A DNA stretch of 63,606 bases from Pseudomonas sp. 21 (GCF_000955805.1 NZ_JYOA01000003.1:577333-640938), one strand, 5' to 3'. Positions 25,142 to 36,228 are shown, counted from the first letter of the stretch. Notes: generated from the letters alone by a model not told the origin. Made by a program: numbers and translations.

Positions 25142-27493
25142 TCAGCCGCGATGACGCAGCAATCTCAGGCCGTTGAATACCACCAGCAGGCTGGCGCCCA
25201 TGTCGGCGAAGACCGCCATCCACAGGGTCCCTTCGCCGGCCAGGGTGAGGGCGAGGAACACCGCCTTGATGCCCAGCGCGAGGGTGATGTTCTGGATCAG
25301 TACGCGGTGGGTCTGGCGCGACAGGCGAATGAAGGACGGCAGCTTGCGCAGGTCGTCGTCCATCAGCGCGACACCGGCGGTTTCGATGGCCGTGTCGGTA
25401 CCCGCCGCGCCCATGGCGAAGCCGATGTCGGCGCGGGCCAGGGCCGGGGCGTCGTTGATGCCGTCGCCGACCATGCCGACCCGCTTGCCGCCTTCCTGGC
25501 GTTGCTTGACCTCGCGCAGCTTGTCTTCGGGCAGCAGGTTGCCCAGCGCCTGGTCGATGCCCACCTGGGCGCCGATGGCGTTGGCGGTGTGCGGGTTGTC
25601 ACCGGTCAGCATCAGCGTCTTCACGCCCAGTTCGTGCAACTGGGCGACCGCTTCACGGCTGGTTTCCTTGACGCCATCGGCCACGGCGAAGAGTGCCAGC
25701 GGGCCTTGGGCATCGAGCAGCACGATGACCGTCTTGCCCTGTTGTTCGAGGGCGTCGAGGCGGGCCTCCAGCTCTTTCGAGCACAGCTCCAGTTCCTCCA
25801 CCAGGCGGTGGTTGCCCAGGTGGTAGGTTTGCCCGTCTATTTCGCCTTTCACGCCGCGGCCGGGCAGGGCGGTCAGTTCACCGACGCTGTACAGCGCGAT
25901 GTTGTCCGCCTCGGCGGCCCGGGCCACGGCGTGCGAGACCGGGTGATCCGAACGCGCCGCGAGGCTGGCGGCGAGTGCGCGCACATCGCCGGCGGCGGTT
26001 TCCCGCAGGGCGGTGAAGTCGGTCTGGCGCGGGCGGCCTTCGGTGAGGGTGCCGGTCTTGTCCAGGGCGATCCACTCCAGCGAGCGGCCCATCTCCAGGA
26101 ACACCCCGCCCTTGATCAGGATGCCCAGGCGTGCCGCTGCCGACAGTCCGCTGACGATGGTCACCGGCGTGGAGATCACCAGGGCGCAGGGGCAGGCGAT
26201 CACCAGCAGCACCAGCGCGCGATAGACCCAGTCCAGCCAGGCGCCGCCGAAGAACAGCGGTGGCAGCAGCGCGGTGGCGATGGCGATGAGAAACACCGCC
26301 GGGGTGTAGAGGCGCGAGAACTGGTCGACGAAGCGCTGGGTCGGCGCGCGCGATCCCTGGGCCTCTTCCACGGCGTGGATGATGCGCGCCAGGGTGCTGT
26401 CGTCGGCCGCGCGGGTGACGCGGTATTCCAGCGCGCTTTCACCGTTGATGGTGCCGGCGAACAGGGTGTCGCCCACCTGCTTTTCCACCGGCAGGCTCTC
26501 GCCGGTGATGGGCGCCTGGTTGACGCTGGAGCGGCCGTCGAGCACCTCGCCGTCCAGGGCGATGCGCTCGCCGGGGCGCACCCGCACCCGCGCGCCGAGG
26601 GCAACGGATTTGGCGGAGACTTCCTGCCACTGACCGTCCACCTGCACCGTGGCCTGCTCCGGAGCCAGTTGCAGCAGCCCGCGAATGGCGTTGCGCGCGC
26701 GATCCAGCGACTTGGCCTCGATCAGCTCGGCGATGGCGAACAGCACGGCGACCATGGCCGCTTCCGGCCACTGGCCGATCAGCATGGCGCCGGTCACGGC
26801 GATGCTCATCAGGGCGTTGATGTTGAGGTTGCGGTTCTTCAGGGCGATCCAGCCCTTGCGGTAGGTCGGCAGGCCCGCGCCAAGGATGGCGGCAATGGCC
26901 AGCGCCGCCACCAGCCACTGCGGGCCGATGGCGAACCACTCGAAGAACTCCGCACCTGCCGCCGCGACACCGGCCAGCGCCAGCGGCCACCAGGGCTTCT
27001 GCTGGGCGGGTTGTGCGGACGCGGGGGCGTTTTCGTCCACGGGCTCGGCCTGCATGCCGAGGGACGCCACCAGCTTCTGCAGCGGTTCGATGCTGTCGAA
27101 GCGGTGCTGCACGCGCAGCAGACGCTGCATCAGGTTGAAGTCCAGGTCTTCCACCGCTGGCACGCGGCCCAGTGCATCGCGCAGCAGGCGTTCCTCGGTG
27201 GGGCAATCCATGGCTTCGATGCGCAGGCTGGTCCAGCGCAATTCGCCGGCCGCGGCGCCTGCCACGGCGCTTGCCGCTTGTGCGGGGTCGATGGGCTCAT
27301 GCTGATGATCGTGATCGTGATCGTGATCGTGATCGTGGGCATGGCCGTGATCATGCGGAGCAGGTCCGGCGGCCGGGGCGCGCAGCAGCGCGCCTTTGTC
27401 GCAGCCGCAGCAGCCGGCGGCTTCCTGTTCGCGGTGCTGATCCTGGATTGGAGCGGGGCCGTGGATGATCGGGCCCTGGCGATTGGCAGTCAT
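25142..27493 (-). CDS. cadA: Heavy-metal-exporting P1B-type ATPase (Cd/Zn/Pb)
   Basis: This 783-residue inner-membrane pump has an N-terminal CCGC pair and a HDHDHDHDHDH-rich metal loop. An HMA domain (MDCPTEE) follows, then eight expected TM helices, the CPC metal site (IACPCALV), DKTGTLTEG with the phosphorylated Asp, TGDNPHT and the GDGINDAPALA hinge. The start is ATG 27493 with AGGAAC upstream; a longer frame runs into the promoter. The His repeat is encoded by five perfect GATCGT hexamers. It is divergent from cadR, whose product should induce it with Cd, Zn or Pb. Confidence 0.94.
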   Translation of the reverse strand: MTANRQGPIIHGPAPIQDQHREQEAAGCCGCDKGALLRAPAAGPAPHDHGHAHDHDHDHDHDHQHEPIDPAQAASAVAGAAAGELRWTSLRIEAMDCPTEERLLRDALGRVPAVEDLDFNLMQRLLRVQHRFDSIEPLQKLVASLGMQAEPVDENAPASAQPAQQKPWWPLALAGVAAAGAEFFEWFAIGPQWLVAALAIAAILGAGLPTYRKGWIALKNRNLNINALMSIAVTGAMLIGQWPEAAMVAVLFAIAELIEAKSLDRARNAIRGLLQLAPEQATVQVDGQWQEVSAKSVALGARVRVRPGERIALDGEVLDGRSSVNQAPITGESLPVEKQVGDTLFAGTINGESALEYRVTRAADDSTLARIIHAVEEAQGSRAPTQRFVDQFSRLYTPAVFLIAIATALLPPLFFGGAWLDWVYRALVLLVIACPCALVISTPVTIVSGLSAAARLGILIKGGVFLEMGRSLEWIALDKTGTLTEGRPRQTDFTALRETAAGDVRALAASLAARSDHPVSHAVARAAEADNIALYSVGELTALPGRGVKGEIDGQTYHLGNHRLVEELELCSKELEARLDALEQQGKTVIVLLDAQGPLALFAVADGVKETSREAVAQLHELGVKTLMLTGDNPHTANAIGAQVGIDQALGNLLPEDKLREVKQRQEGGKRVGMVGDGINDAPALARADIGFAMGAAGTDTAIETAGVALMDDDLRKLPSFIRLSRQTHRVLIQNITLALGIKAVFLALTLAGEGTLWMAVFADMGASLLVVFNGLRLLRHRG

Positions 27494-27525
27494 GTCGTCC
27501 GTTCCTGTTTGACGAGTTGCCGCTG

Positions 27526-27556
27526 ATTGCACACCCTGTAGCAACTACAGAGTCAA
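27526..27556 (-). promoter_or_regulatory. MerR-type cadA promoter and CadR operator
   Basis: On the minus strand, TTGACT and TGCAAT are 19 bp apart, the overlong spacing used by MerR-family activators. The spacer contains the dyad CTGTAG-TTG-CTACAG (27533-27553 including flanks). This is a textbook MerR/CadR operator between divergent regulator and pump. Confidence 0.9.
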
Positions 27557-27580
27557 GCGTCCGTTGGCGAGGAGTCGCAC

Positions 27581-28048
27581 ATGAAGATCGGTGAACTGGC
27601 AAAACTGACCGGCTGCCCGGTGGAAACCATCCGCTACTACGAGCGCGAAGGCCTGCTGCCCGCGCCGTCGCGCAGCGAAGGCAACTACCGGCAGTACGAC
27701 GCCAGCCATGTCGAGCGGCTGTCGTTCATTCGCCATTGCCGTTCGCTGGACATGACCCAGGAGGAAATCCGCATCCTCCTCGGCCTGCGCGACCGTCCCG
27801 AATCCGACTGCGGTACTGCCAACCGGCTGATCGACGAGCATCTGCACCACGTCGAGGTGCGCATCGCCGAACTGCAGTCCCTCAGCCAGCAATTGCGCGA
27901 CCTGCGCGCGCAGTGCCAGGGCGAGGGCAGCAGCGTGGATTGCGGCATCCTGCGCGAGCTGGAGCAGCCGGCGGAGCCTTCGGTGATTCCCGATGCGTGC
28001 GCCGAGGCGGGGCATTTGCATGTGCCCGGCGTCCATGGGCGGCATTGA
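27581..28048 (+). CDS. cadR: CadR, MerR-family metal-responsive regulator
   Basis: This 155-residue protein has the N-terminal MerR winged helix (MKIGELAKLTGCPVETIRYYEREGLLP) and a dimerisation helix. Metal-binding cysteines are in ESDCGTAN, the CQGEGSSVDC segment and DACAEAG. The His-rich C-terminus (HLHVPGVHGRH) is typical of Pseudomonas CadR. It activates cadA by untwisting the 19-bp promoter spacer when metal binds, and lies 87 bp divergent from cadA. Confidence 0.93.
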   Translation: MKIGELAKLTGCPVETIRYYEREGLLPAPSRSEGNYRQYDASHVERLSFIRHCRSLDMTQEEIRILLGLRDRPESDCGTANRLIDEHLHHVEVRIAELQSLSQQLRDLRAQCQGEGSSVDCGILRELEQPAEPSVIPDACAEAGHLHVPGVHGRH

Positions 28049-28055
28049 CCGCACC

Positions 28056-28103
28056 CTGTAGGAGCGTCCCATGGGCGCGATCGCGGGCATGGCCCGCTCC
28101 TGC
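28056..28103. repeat. REP element after cadR
   Basis: TGTAGGAGCGTCCCATGGGCGCGATCG is followed by CATGGCCCGCTCCTGC. It begins 7 bp past the cadR stop. The two arms are diverged. Confidence 0.65.
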
Positions 28104-28126
28104 TTGAGGTCTGGTGCGAGGATCTG

Positions 28127-28245
28127 CCCTCTCCCTAACCCTCTCCCTGAAGGGAGAGGGGACTAGTTGGGTGCAGGTTGAAACCCCTGCGTCAGCCGGC
28201 ACAAGCGGCTCCCTCTCCCTTCAGGGAGAGGGCGGGGGAGAGGGA
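28127..28245. repeat. Inverted pair of CCCTCTCCC palindromic repeats
   Basis: CCCTCTCCC-TGA-AGGGAGAGGG (about 28138-28160) and its inverted copy CCCTCTCCCTTCAGGGAGAGGG (28211-28232) flank about 50 bp. Each has outer CCCTCTCCCTAACC-like extensions. This CCCT-rich element is common between genes in pseudomonads. No gene lies between cadR and the next stop at 28331. Confidence 0.65.
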
Positions 28246-28330
28246 AGCCCCGGGCACGGCTTTTCAGAAGAACACAGCCGCCCTGCAGTTGAAATGAAGT
28301 TCCCCGGCATCTGCCGGGGCATGCTGGGTT

Positions 28331-28666
28331 TCAGGAGTGCTCCGCCTCCGTCAGCTCATGCAGGTACTTGCGCGACAGTGCCAGGAAACGCGGCGTCGGG
28401 CCGGTGTCCTCATAGATCGGGTCGCCCTGTTCGTCGTGGGCCACCACCTTGTTGCCCTGCACGTAGGGGAAGCTCGCCTCCAGCTCCTCCAGCGCCGCAT
28501 TGACCAGTTCCCCCAGCAGCTCCTCGACGCTGCGCTTGGGGTACATGTCGTGCAGCGCGGCCAGACGCGCGGCGGTCTCGATGTCCAGCGGAATGCTGTA
28601 CTGGTGGTTGGTCATGCGCCCCCTGGCGTTCTTTTCCCAATGGCGTACCAGCTCGCGGATTTTCAT
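28331..28666 (-). CDS. Conserved hypothetical protein next to ppc
   Basis: This soluble 111-residue protein begins [19 protein letters not shown]. It looks helical ([33 protein letters not shown]) and ends in an acidic tail, and it resembles a ribbon-helix-helix or Arc-like small protein without a firm match. ATG 28666 is chosen because AGAGGTGA lies just before it; the frame stays open further upstream without a ribosome site. It is divergent from ppc. Confidence 0.72.
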   Translation of the reverse strand: MKIRELVRHWEKNARGRMTNHQYSIPLDIETAARLAALHDMYPKRSVEELLGELVNAALEELEASFPYVQGNKVVAHDEQGDPIYEDTGPTPRFLALSRKYLHELTEAEHS

Positions 28667-28874
28667 GTTCACCTCTAGGGTCGTTACGTGGCGGTCGGCC
28701 CTCGTGAGGTCGCCGCAGGTTTTCCCGTCGATGGGGATAACTTTCAGCCTAGACGTTGTCCGAGCAGGATTGCGGGCGTTCGTCGCGCCCTTGCCAGCCA
28801 GCGCACCGGGCGGCACTGTGAAGCGCCAAGCGACGCCTTTTTCAATCAAGGACTCTCATACCAAGGAGACCGCG

Positions 28875-31511
28875 ATGCCGGATATCGATGCGCGCCTGCG
28901 CGAGGACGTTCACCTGCTCGGCGAGTTGCTCGGGCAGACCATCCGCGCCCAGTACGGGCAGGGCTTCCTCGACAAGATCGAACTGATCCGCACCGGCGCC
29001 AAGGCCGCCCGGCGCGGCTCCGCCGAAGGCGCCAAGCAGCTCACCGCGACCCTCGATGGCCTGGGCGAGGACGAACTGCTGCCGGTGGCGCGCGCCTTCA
29101 ACCAGTTCCTCAACCTGGCCAACATCGCCGAGCAGTACCACCGCATCCGCCGGCGCACGGCCAAGGAGCCGGAGCCCTTCGAGGGCCGCGTGCTGGCCGA
29201 ACTGCTGGGGCGCCTGCGCAACGCCGGCCTGGGCGCCGAGGGGCTGGCGCGCCAGGTGGCGGACCTGGAAATCGAACTGGTGCTCACCGCGCACCCCACC
29301 GAGGTGGCGCGCCGCACGCTGATCCAGAAATACGACGCCATCGCTGCGCAACTGGCCGCCGGTGACCACACCGACCTGCTGCCCGAGGAGCGCCGCGCGG
29401 TGCAGGAAAAACTCCAGCGCCTGATCGCCGAGGCCTGGCACACCGACGAGATCCGCCGTACCCGCCCGACCCCGGTGGACGAGGCGAAATGGGGCTTCGC
29501 GGTGATCGAACATTCCCTCTGGCATGCCTTGCCGGACTTCCTCCGCCACGTTGATCGCACCCTGCAGGAAACCCTTGGCGAGCGCCTGCCGCTGAGCGCC
29601 GCGCCGATCCGCTTCGCTTCCTGGATGGGGGGCGACCGCGACGGCAACCCCAACGTCACCGCCGCCATCACCCGCGAGGTGCTGCTGCTGGCGCGCTGGA
29701 TGGCGGCCGATCTCTATCTGCGCGATGTGGACAGCCTGGCCGCCGAACTCTCCATGCAGCAGGCCAGCGACGAGCTGCGCGCTGAAGTCGGCGACCTCGC
29801 CGAGCCTTACCGCGCGCTGCTCAAGCAACTGCGTGAACGCCTGCGCGCCACCCGCGCCTGGGCCGAACGCGCCATCCATACCAGCGAGGAGCCGGGCGCC
29901 GAGGTATTGCAGGACAACCGCGAACTGCTGGAGCCGCTGCAGCTCTGCTATCGCTCGCTGCAGGCCTGCGGCATGGGCGTGATCGCCGATGGCGACCTGC
30001 TCGACACCCTGCGTCGCGCCGCCACTTTCGGGCTGTTCCTGGCGCGGCTGGATGTGCGCCAGGACTCCACGCGCCACGCCAACGCCATGGCCGAGATCAC
30101 CGAGTACCTGGGGCTGGGCGACTACTCCGAGTGGGACGAAAGCGTGCGCCAGGAATTCCTCCTGGAAGAACTCGGCAGTCGCCGCCCGCTGCTGCCGGCC
30201 AATTACCAGGCCTCGGCGGAGACCGCCGAAGTCCTCGCCACCTGCCGTGTGGTGGCGCAGGCGCCGGCTGCCTCGCTGGGCTCCTACGTCATCTCCATGG
30301 CCGGGCAGCCGTCCGACGTGCTCGCGGTCCAGTTGCTGCTCAAGGAATGCGGGCTGGAGCGGCCGATGCGCGTCGTGCCGCTGTTCGAGACCCTGGATGA
30401 CCTGGACAACGCCGGCCCCTGCATCGACCGCCTGCTCAGCCTCGACAGCTACCGCACCCGCCTGACCGGGGCGCAGGAAGTGATGATCGGCTACTCCGAC
30501 TCGGCCAAGGACGCCGGCACCCTGGCTGCCGCCTGGGCGCAGTACCGCGCGCAGGAGGCGCTGGTGGACATCTGCCGCAAGCATGGCGTCGAGCTGCTGC
30601 TGTTCCATGGCCGCGGCGGCACCGTGGGCCGCGGCGGTGGCCCGGCCCACGCAGCAATCCTCTCGCAGCCGCCGGGCTCGGTGGCCGGGCGTTTCCGCAC
30701 CACCGAGCAGGGCGAGATGATCCGCTTCAAGTTCGGCCTGCCGGATATCGCCGAGCAGAACCTCAACCTCTATCTCGCCGCCGTGCTGGAGGCCACCCTG
30801 CAGCCGCCGCCGGTGCCCGAACCGGCCTGGCGCGAGGAGATGGACCGCCTGGCTGCCGATGGCGTGCTCGCCTACCGCGCGGTGGTGCGGGAGAACCCGC
30901 AGTTCGTCGACTACTTCCGCGAGGCCACGCCCGAGCAGGAGCTGGGCCGCCTGCCGCTGGGAAGCCGCCCGGCCAAGCGCCGCGAGGGCGGGGTGGAAAG
31001 CCTGCGGGCGATCCCCTGGATTTTCGCCTGGACCCAGACGCGCCTGATGCTGCCGGCCTGGCTGGGCTGGGAAGATGCCCTGTTCAAGGCCATCGAGCGC
31101 GGCGAAGGCGCACTGCTGGGGCGCATGCGCAAGGAGTGGCCGTTCTTCACCACCCGCATCGACATGCTGGAGATGGTGCTGGCCAAGGCCGACCGGGAAA
31201 TCGCCCAACTCTACGACGAGCGCCTGGTGCAATCGGAACTGCGACCATTAGGTGCGCATTTACGCGACCTATTGTCGCAGTCGGTGCGCGTGGTGCTGGG
31301 TCTGACCGGGCAGTCCCAACTGCTCGCCCACGCCGCCGAGACGCGCGAATCCATTGGTGTGCGCAATACCTACCTGGACCCGCTGCACCTGCTCCAGGCC
31401 GAGCTGCTGGCCCGCTCGCGACGCTGTACCGGCGATGCCTGCGGCGGTCTGGAGCAGGCCATGCTGGTGACGGTCGCAGGGATCGCCGCGGGGCTGCGCA
31501 ACACCGGTTGA
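28875..31511 (+). CDS. ppc: Phosphoenolpyruvate carboxylase
   Basis: This 878-residue enzyme carboxylates PEP to oxaloacetate and replenishes the TCA cycle. Motifs present are [12 protein letters not shown] with the catalytic His, the [14 protein letters not shown] loop and a C-terminal NTG-type end (LRNTG). CCAAGGAG lies 7 bases before ATG 28875; upstream starts in the open frame lack this. Length is usual for the bacterial family. It is monocistronic, convergent to no gene, and precedes adk. Confidence 0.96.
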   Translation: MPDIDARLREDVHLLGELLGQTIRAQYGQGFLDKIELIRTGAKAARRGSAEGAKQLTATLDGLGEDELLPVARAFNQFLNLANIAEQYHRIRRRTAKEPEPFEGRVLAELLGRLRNAGLGAEGLARQVADLEIELVLTAHPTEVARRTLIQKYDAIAAQLAAGDHTDLLPEERRAVQEKLQRLIAEAWHTDEIRRTRPTPVDEAKWGFAVIEHSLWHALPDFLRHVDRTLQETLGERLPLSAAPIRFASWMGGDRDGNPNVTAAITREVLLLARWMAADLYLRDVDSLAAELSMQQASDELRAEVGDLAEPYRALLKQLRERLRATRAWAERAIHTSEEPGAEVLQDNRELLEPLQLCYRSLQACGMGVIADGDLLDTLRRAATFGLFLARLDVRQDSTRHANAMAEITEYLGLGDYSEWDESVRQEFLLEELGSRRPLLPANYQASAETAEVLATCRVVAQAPAASLGSYVISMAGQPSDVLAVQLLLKECGLERPMRVVPLFETLDDLDNAGPCIDRLLSLDSYRTRLTGAQEVMIGYSDSAKDAGTLAAAWAQYRAQEALVDICRKHGVELLLFHGRGGTVGRGGGPAHAAILSQPPGSVAGRFRTTEQGEMIRFKFGLPDIAEQNLNLYLAAVLEATLQPPPVPEPAWREEMDRLAADGVLAYRAVVRENPQFVDYFREATPEQELGRLPLGSRPAKRREGGVESLRAIPWIFAWTQTRLMLPAWLGWEDALFKAIERGEGALLGRMRKEWPFFTTRIDMLEMVLAKADREIAQLYDERLVQSELRPLGAHLRDLLSQSVRVVLGLTGQSQLLAHAAETRESIGVRNTYLDPLHLLQAELLARSRRCTGDACGGLEQAMLVTVAGIAAGLRNTG

Positions 31512-32406
<895 letters not shown>

Positions 32407-32422
32407 TCCATCGCCGTATCAG

Positions 32423-32450
32423 CCAAAGGCCCGCACACGCGGGCCTTTGG
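32423..32450 (+). terminator. Terminator after adk
   Basis: CCAAAGGCCCGC-ACAC-GCGGGCCTTTGG is an uninterrupted 12-bp stem 17 bp past the adk stop. The T-run is short (GGCGTTTAT). Confidence 0.75.
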
Positions 32451-32509
32451 CGTTTATAATGCCCGCCCGTTTTTTATCGCCCTGTTCTCAACGTCCTATG
32501 GAAAACACC

Positions 32510-33184
32510 ATGCCCACGCTGCTGGCCCTGGATACCTCAACCGAAGCCTGTTCCGTCGCCCTGCTGCATGACGGCCGCCGGTTCGTACGCCACGAGGTGA
32601 TCCCGCGCCTGCACGCCCAGCGGCTGCTGCCCATGGTGCAGGACATCCTCGGTGAGGCTGGCATCGCACTGTCCGCCGTCGATGCCATCGCCTTCGGTCG
32701 CGGCCCCGGCGCCTTCACCGGCGTGCGGATCGCCATTGGCGTCGTCCAGGGCCTGGCGTTCGCCCTGCAGAAGCCGGTGCTGCCGATCTCCGATCTGGCC
32801 GTGCTGGCCCAGCGCGCCTACCGCGAGCATGGCGCCAGCCAGGTGGCTGCGGCCATCGATGCGCGCATGGACGAGGTGTACTGGGGTTGCTATCGCCTGG
32901 AGCAGGGCGAGATGCGTCTGGCTGGCGCCGAGGCAGTGCTGCCGCCGGAGCGTGTCGAGCTGCCGCGTGACGCTCAGGGCGAGTGGTTCGGTTCCGGCAC
33001 CGGCTGGGGCTTCGAAGAACGCCTGGCGGTGAAGGTTGCCGCCTGCGATGCCAGCCTGCTGCCGCACTCCGAAGACCTGCTGACCCTGGCTGAATTCGCC
33101 TGGGTCCGGGGTGATGCGGTTGACGCAGAGCAGGCCCAGCCGGTCTACCTGCGCGACAACGTGGCGACACCCAAGAAAGCCTGA
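32510..33184 (+). CDS. tsaB: TsaB, tRNA t6A biosynthesis subunit
   Basis: This 224-residue ASKHA-fold pseudo-enzyme dimerises with TsaD and scaffolds t6A37 formation on ANN-decoding tRNAs. It has an N-terminal LALDTSTEACSVAL, the conserved GPGAFTGVRIAIGVVQGLA (about 62-80) and a C-terminal QPVYLRDNVA. The frame runs from 32447, but ATG 32510 matches the family N-terminus. It sits between adk and a small hypothetical gene, as in P. aeruginosa. Confidence 0.94.
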   Translation: MPTLLALDTSTEACSVALLHDGRRFVRHEVIPRLHAQRLLPMVQDILGEAGIALSAVDAIAFGRGPGAFTGVRIAIGVVQGLAFALQKPVLPISDLAVLAQRAYREHGASQVAAAIDARMDEVYWGCYRLEQGEMRLAGAEAVLPPERVELPRDAQGEWFGSGTGWGFEERLAVKVAACDASLLPHSEDLLTLAEFAWVRGDAVDAEQAQPVYLRDNVATPKKA

Positions 33185-33251
33185 CCTGTGCCAATTGACC
33201 GCAGTCGCGCGCGGTCGCTAGAGTGATGGGCATTCCCACCGAGTTTTCGCC

Positions 33252-33599
33252 ATGCGTATCGACGGTTTCACCTCCACACCCCAGACAACGGAGCGCAGTT
33301 CCCGCACGGGCACTGCTGTCACTCCGTATCGGGAAGTGCAGCGTGACGTCGAGACTCGCCGCGAGCAGCCCGCGCCGACCTCGGCCAGCCAGGGGCTCGA
33401 CACGCAGTCGCAGACCCGCCGCGTGGAGTCCTCCAACGCCAGCAGCTACAACCTGCCGGCGACCCTGCGTGACAACCTCGACTACCAGCGCCCGCTGACC
33501 TCCCGCGCGGCCCAGGCGCTCGCCAGCTACACCAGCACTGCCAGCATGGTCAGCCAGTACGAAGGCCAGGAAGTCGTCGGTCTCGACCTCTACGCCTGA
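33252..33599 (+). CDS. Conserved hypothetical protein, 115 residues
   Basis: The N-terminal two thirds is polar and low-complexity, rich in Ser, Thr, Gln and Arg (probably disordered). A C-terminal segment (LDYQRPLTSRAAQALASYTST… VVGLDLYA) looks more ordered. No signal peptide. It lies 67 bp after tsaB and 3 bp before the DUF72 gene, so it is probably co-transcribed with it. It is found at the same place in relatives as I recall; no function known. Confidence 0.72.
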   Translation: MRIDGFTSTPQTTERSSRTGTAVTPYREVQRDVETRREQPAPTSASQGLDTQSQTRRVESSNASSYNLPATLRDNLDYQRPLTSRAAQALASYTSTASMVSQYEGQEVVGLDLYA

Positions 33600-33602
33600 T
33601 CG

Positions 33603-34460
33603 ATGATTTTGCCGTACTACCTCGGTTGTCCTTCCTGGAACGAGGCTGCCTGGCGCGGCACTTTCTATCCTGCCGACCTGCGCCCCGCCGAAACGCTGTC
33701 CTTCTACTCGCAGGTGTTCAATGCCGTGGAAGGCAACACCACCTTCTACGCCCGCCCCAACGCCGACACACTCGCGCGCTGGGCGCAGACCATGCCGGAG
33801 ACGTTCCGGTTCTGCGCCAAGCTGCCGCGCGACATCAGCCACGAGGGCGACCTGCGCGGCCAGTTGGAAAACACCCGGGACTTTCTCGACCTGCTGGCGC
33901 CGCTGGGCAAGCGCGCGGCGCCCCTGTGGCTGCAAGTCTCGGCCAGTTTCGGCCCGGATCGCCTGGGCGAGCTGGCGGCCTGGCTGGATGAGTTCTCCGA
34001 GCGGCGCATCGCCGTGGAAGTGCGCCACCCGGCGTTCTTCGCCAAGGGCGACGAGGAGCGCGCACTGAATCGCCTGCTGCTGGACCGTGGCGTCGAGCGC
34101 ATCTGCCTGGATTCGCGGGCGCTGTTCGCCGTGCAGTCCGACGACCCGGCCGTGCTCCATGCCCAGTCGAAGAAGCCCAGGGTGCCAGTGCGCCCGGCGG
34201 CCTTCAGCGACAGCCCGCAGGTGCGCTTCATCGGCGGGCCGGACCTGGACGCCAACCTCGTCCACCTCACGCCCTGGATCGGCAAGGTCGCCGAGTGGAT
34301 CGAGCAGGGCCTGACGCCCTATGTCTTCCTCCATACCCCGGACAACCACCGCGCCGCCGAACAGGCGCAGTGTTTCCATGCCTTGCTGCGCGAGCGCCTG
34401 CCAGGGCTGCCGCCGCTGTTTGAGCCCAAGCCGGAAGTGGAGCAACTCGGCCTGCTCTGA
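33603..34460 (+). CDS. DUF72 domain protein (YecE type)
   Basis: This 285-residue TIM-barrel-like protein has family landmarks YYLGCPSWNEAAWRGTFYP at the N-terminus, NTTFYARPN, FRFCAKLPRDISHE and VEVRHPAFF. DUF72 proteins lack a proven reaction. The conserved charged residues in an endonuclease-IV-like barrel suggest a metal-dependent hydrolase, but that is inference. It starts 3 bp after the preceding small gene. Confidence 0.88.
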   Translation: MILPYYLGCPSWNEAAWRGTFYPADLRPAETLSFYSQVFNAVEGNTTFYARPNADTLARWAQTMPETFRFCAKLPRDISHEGDLRGQLENTRDFLDLLAPLGKRAAPLWLQVSASFGPDRLGELAAWLDEFSERRIAVEVRHPAFFAKGDEERALNRLLLDRGVERICLDSRALFAVQSDDPAVLHAQSKKPRVPVRPAAFSDSPQVRFIGGPDLDANLVHLTPWIGKVAEWIEQGLTPYVFLHTPDNHRAAEQAQCFHALLRERLPGLPPLFEPKPEVEQLGLL

Positions 34461-34533
34461 CACCCCAACTGTGCATGGCGGCGAGCGGGCGAGGGGGCTA
34501 ACCTGCTGCTTCCCGTTCGGCAAGGAGACAGCC

Positions 34534-35361
34534 ATGACCCCTCAACAACAACGCGGCGAAGCCTTTCGCGCGCTGCACCAGCGCGACGGCCTGTTCGTCC
34601 TGGCCAACCCCTGGGATGCCGGCTCGGCGAAGATGCTCGCCCACCTGGGTTTCGAAGCCCTTGCGACCACCAGCGCGGGATTGGCCTTCGCCCTCGGTCG
34701 GCGCGATGCCGAAGGTGCGGTGAGCCGCGACGAGGCATTGGCCAATGCGCGCGAGATCGTCGAGGCAACGCCGCTACCGGTCGCCGCCGACCTGGAGAAT
34801 GGCTACGGCGATACGCCCGACGATTGCGCCGAGACTATCCGCCTGGCCGCCGTCTGCGGGCTGGTCGGTGGCTCCATCGAAGACGCCACCGGCCGCCCGG
34901 ACACACCCATCTACCCGCTGGAGCTGGCGGTCGAGCGCATCACCGCCGCTGTGCAGGCGGCCCGAGCCCTGCCTTTCACGTTCACCCTGGCGGCACGGGC
35001 GGAGAATTTCCTGCATGGCCGTGCCGACCTGGACGACACCATCCGCCGCCTGGTGGCCTTCGCCGAAGCGGGCGCCGACGTGCTCTACGCGCCGGGCCTG
35101 AAAACCCGCGAGGAAATTGCCGCTGTCGTCAGCGCCGTGGCGCCGCGCCCGGTCAATGTGCTGGTGGGTTCGCCGGCGCTGCAGCTTGGGCTGGAGGAGC
35201 TGGCCGAGCTGGGCGTGAAGCGCGTCAGCGTCGGCTCCTGCCTGGCGCGCGCAGCTTATGGGGCCTTCTTCAGTGCTTCGCAAGCGTTGGCCACCGGCGA
35301 CCTGAACCCCCTGCACGGCGCCATGCCATTCGACCGGATCAACCAGCTGTTCCGCGGCTGA
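34534..35361 (+). CDS. Isocitrate lyase/PEP mutase superfamily enzyme
   Basis: This 275-residue TIM barrel belongs to the PEP mutase/methylisocitrate lyase-like superfamily. The N-terminal FVLANPWDAGSAKML substrate-loop region and DLENGYGDTPDD (usual metal-binding Asp/Glu) are visible, followed by GGSIEDATGR. Many such stand-alone members act as oxaloacetase or phosphonate-bond enzymes, and I cannot tell which. CAAGGAGACAGCC precedes ATG 34534. The longer frame upstream overlaps the DUF72 gene. Confidence 0.85.
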   Translation: MTPQQQRGEAFRALHQRDGLFVLANPWDAGSAKMLAHLGFEALATTSAGLAFALGRRDAEGAVSRDEALANAREIVEATPLPVAADLENGYGDTPDDCAETIRLAAVCGLVGGSIEDATGRPDTPIYPLELAVERITAAVQAARALPFTFTLAARAENFLHGRADLDDTIRRLVAFAEAGADVLYAPGLKTREEIAAVVSAVAPRPVNVLVGSPALQLGLEELAELGVKRVSVGSCLARAAYGAFFSASQALATGDLNPLHGAMPFDRINQLFRG

Positions 35362-35422
35362 GGTCGAGCCCGTCGGCCATGTGCTGCGGTAGAATTGCGG
35401 TTTTTTCCAGGATCCCCCCGTC

Positions 35423-36205
35423 ATGACCGAAGTCCTTGCTCCGCCGCGCATCGTCGTCCAGGCGCTGGCCCCTGCCTGGCAGGCTGCCGCCGAGCAATGG
35501 GCGCAGCGGCTCGGGCTGCCGATGGGCGAGGGCGATGCGGATTTCGCCCTGCAACTGGGCGACGAAGGTTTGCAGCTGCTGCAGCTGGGGCCGGACTCGC
35601 CCGGCCCGGTGCGGGTGGACTTTCTCGAAGGCGCTGCTGCGCACCGCCGGCAGTTCGGCGGCGGCGCCGGGCAGATGATCGCCAAGGCCGTCGGCATCCA
35701 GCAGGGCGTGCGTCCCCATGTGCTGGACGCCACCGCCGGGCTGGGCAAAGACGCCTTCGTACTGGCGACCCTGGGTTGCGAGATGGACCTCACCGAGCGC
35801 CAGCCGATCATCGCCGCGCTGCTTGAGGACGGGCTGGCGCGTGCGGCAGGGGATTTCGAGGTGGGCGCCATCGTAGCGCGCATGCGCCTGCTGCAGGGTA
35901 ACGCCATCGAGCGCATGGCCGCGTGGGAAGGGGAGGCGCCGCAGGTGATCTACCTCGATCCGATGTTCCCGCACCGCGACAAGAGTGCGCTGGTGAAGAA
36001 GGAAATGCGCCTGTTCCGCCCGCTGGTGGGCGACGACCTGGACGCCCCGGCGCTGCTGCAAGCGGCGCTGAAGCTGGCCAGCCACCGCGTGGTGGTCAAG
36101 CGCCCGCGCAAGGCGCCGATCATCGAGGGCGGCAAGCCCAGCTACAGCCTGGAAGGCAAGTCCAGCCGCTATGACATCTATCCGCTCAAAAGCCTGAAGG
36201 GCTGA
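35423..36205 (+). CDS. rsmJ: RsmJ, 16S rRNA (guanine1516-N2)-methyltransferase
   Basis: This 260-residue SAM-dependent enzyme methylates G1516 in the small subunit rRNA. The SAM motif is [15 protein letters not shown] (about 102-116), with [20 protein letters not shown] for the catalytic NPPF/DPMF-type motif. The C-terminal [10 protein letters not shown] is also typical. Length matches the family. It is followed by REP elements. Confidence 0.93.
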   Translation: MTEVLAPPRIVVQALAPAWQAAAEQWAQRLGLPMGEGDADFALQLGDEGLQLLQLGPDSPGPVRVDFLEGAAAHRRQFGGGAGQMIAKAVGIQQGVRPHVLDATAGLGKDAFVLATLGCEMDLTERQPIIAALLEDGLARAAGDFEVGAIVARMRLLQGNAIERMAAWEGEAPQVIYLDPMFPHRDKSALVKKEMRLFRPLVGDDLDAPALLQAALKLASHRVVVKRPRKAPIIEGGKPSYSLEGKSSRYDIYPLKSLKG

Positions 36206-36228
36206 GCCTGCGCGCCTGTCGGCGCGCT

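Noticed and set aside
28114..28503. Plus-strand frame across the CCCTCTCCC repeats
   Set aside because: Low-complexity translation of palindromic repeats running into the opposite gene.
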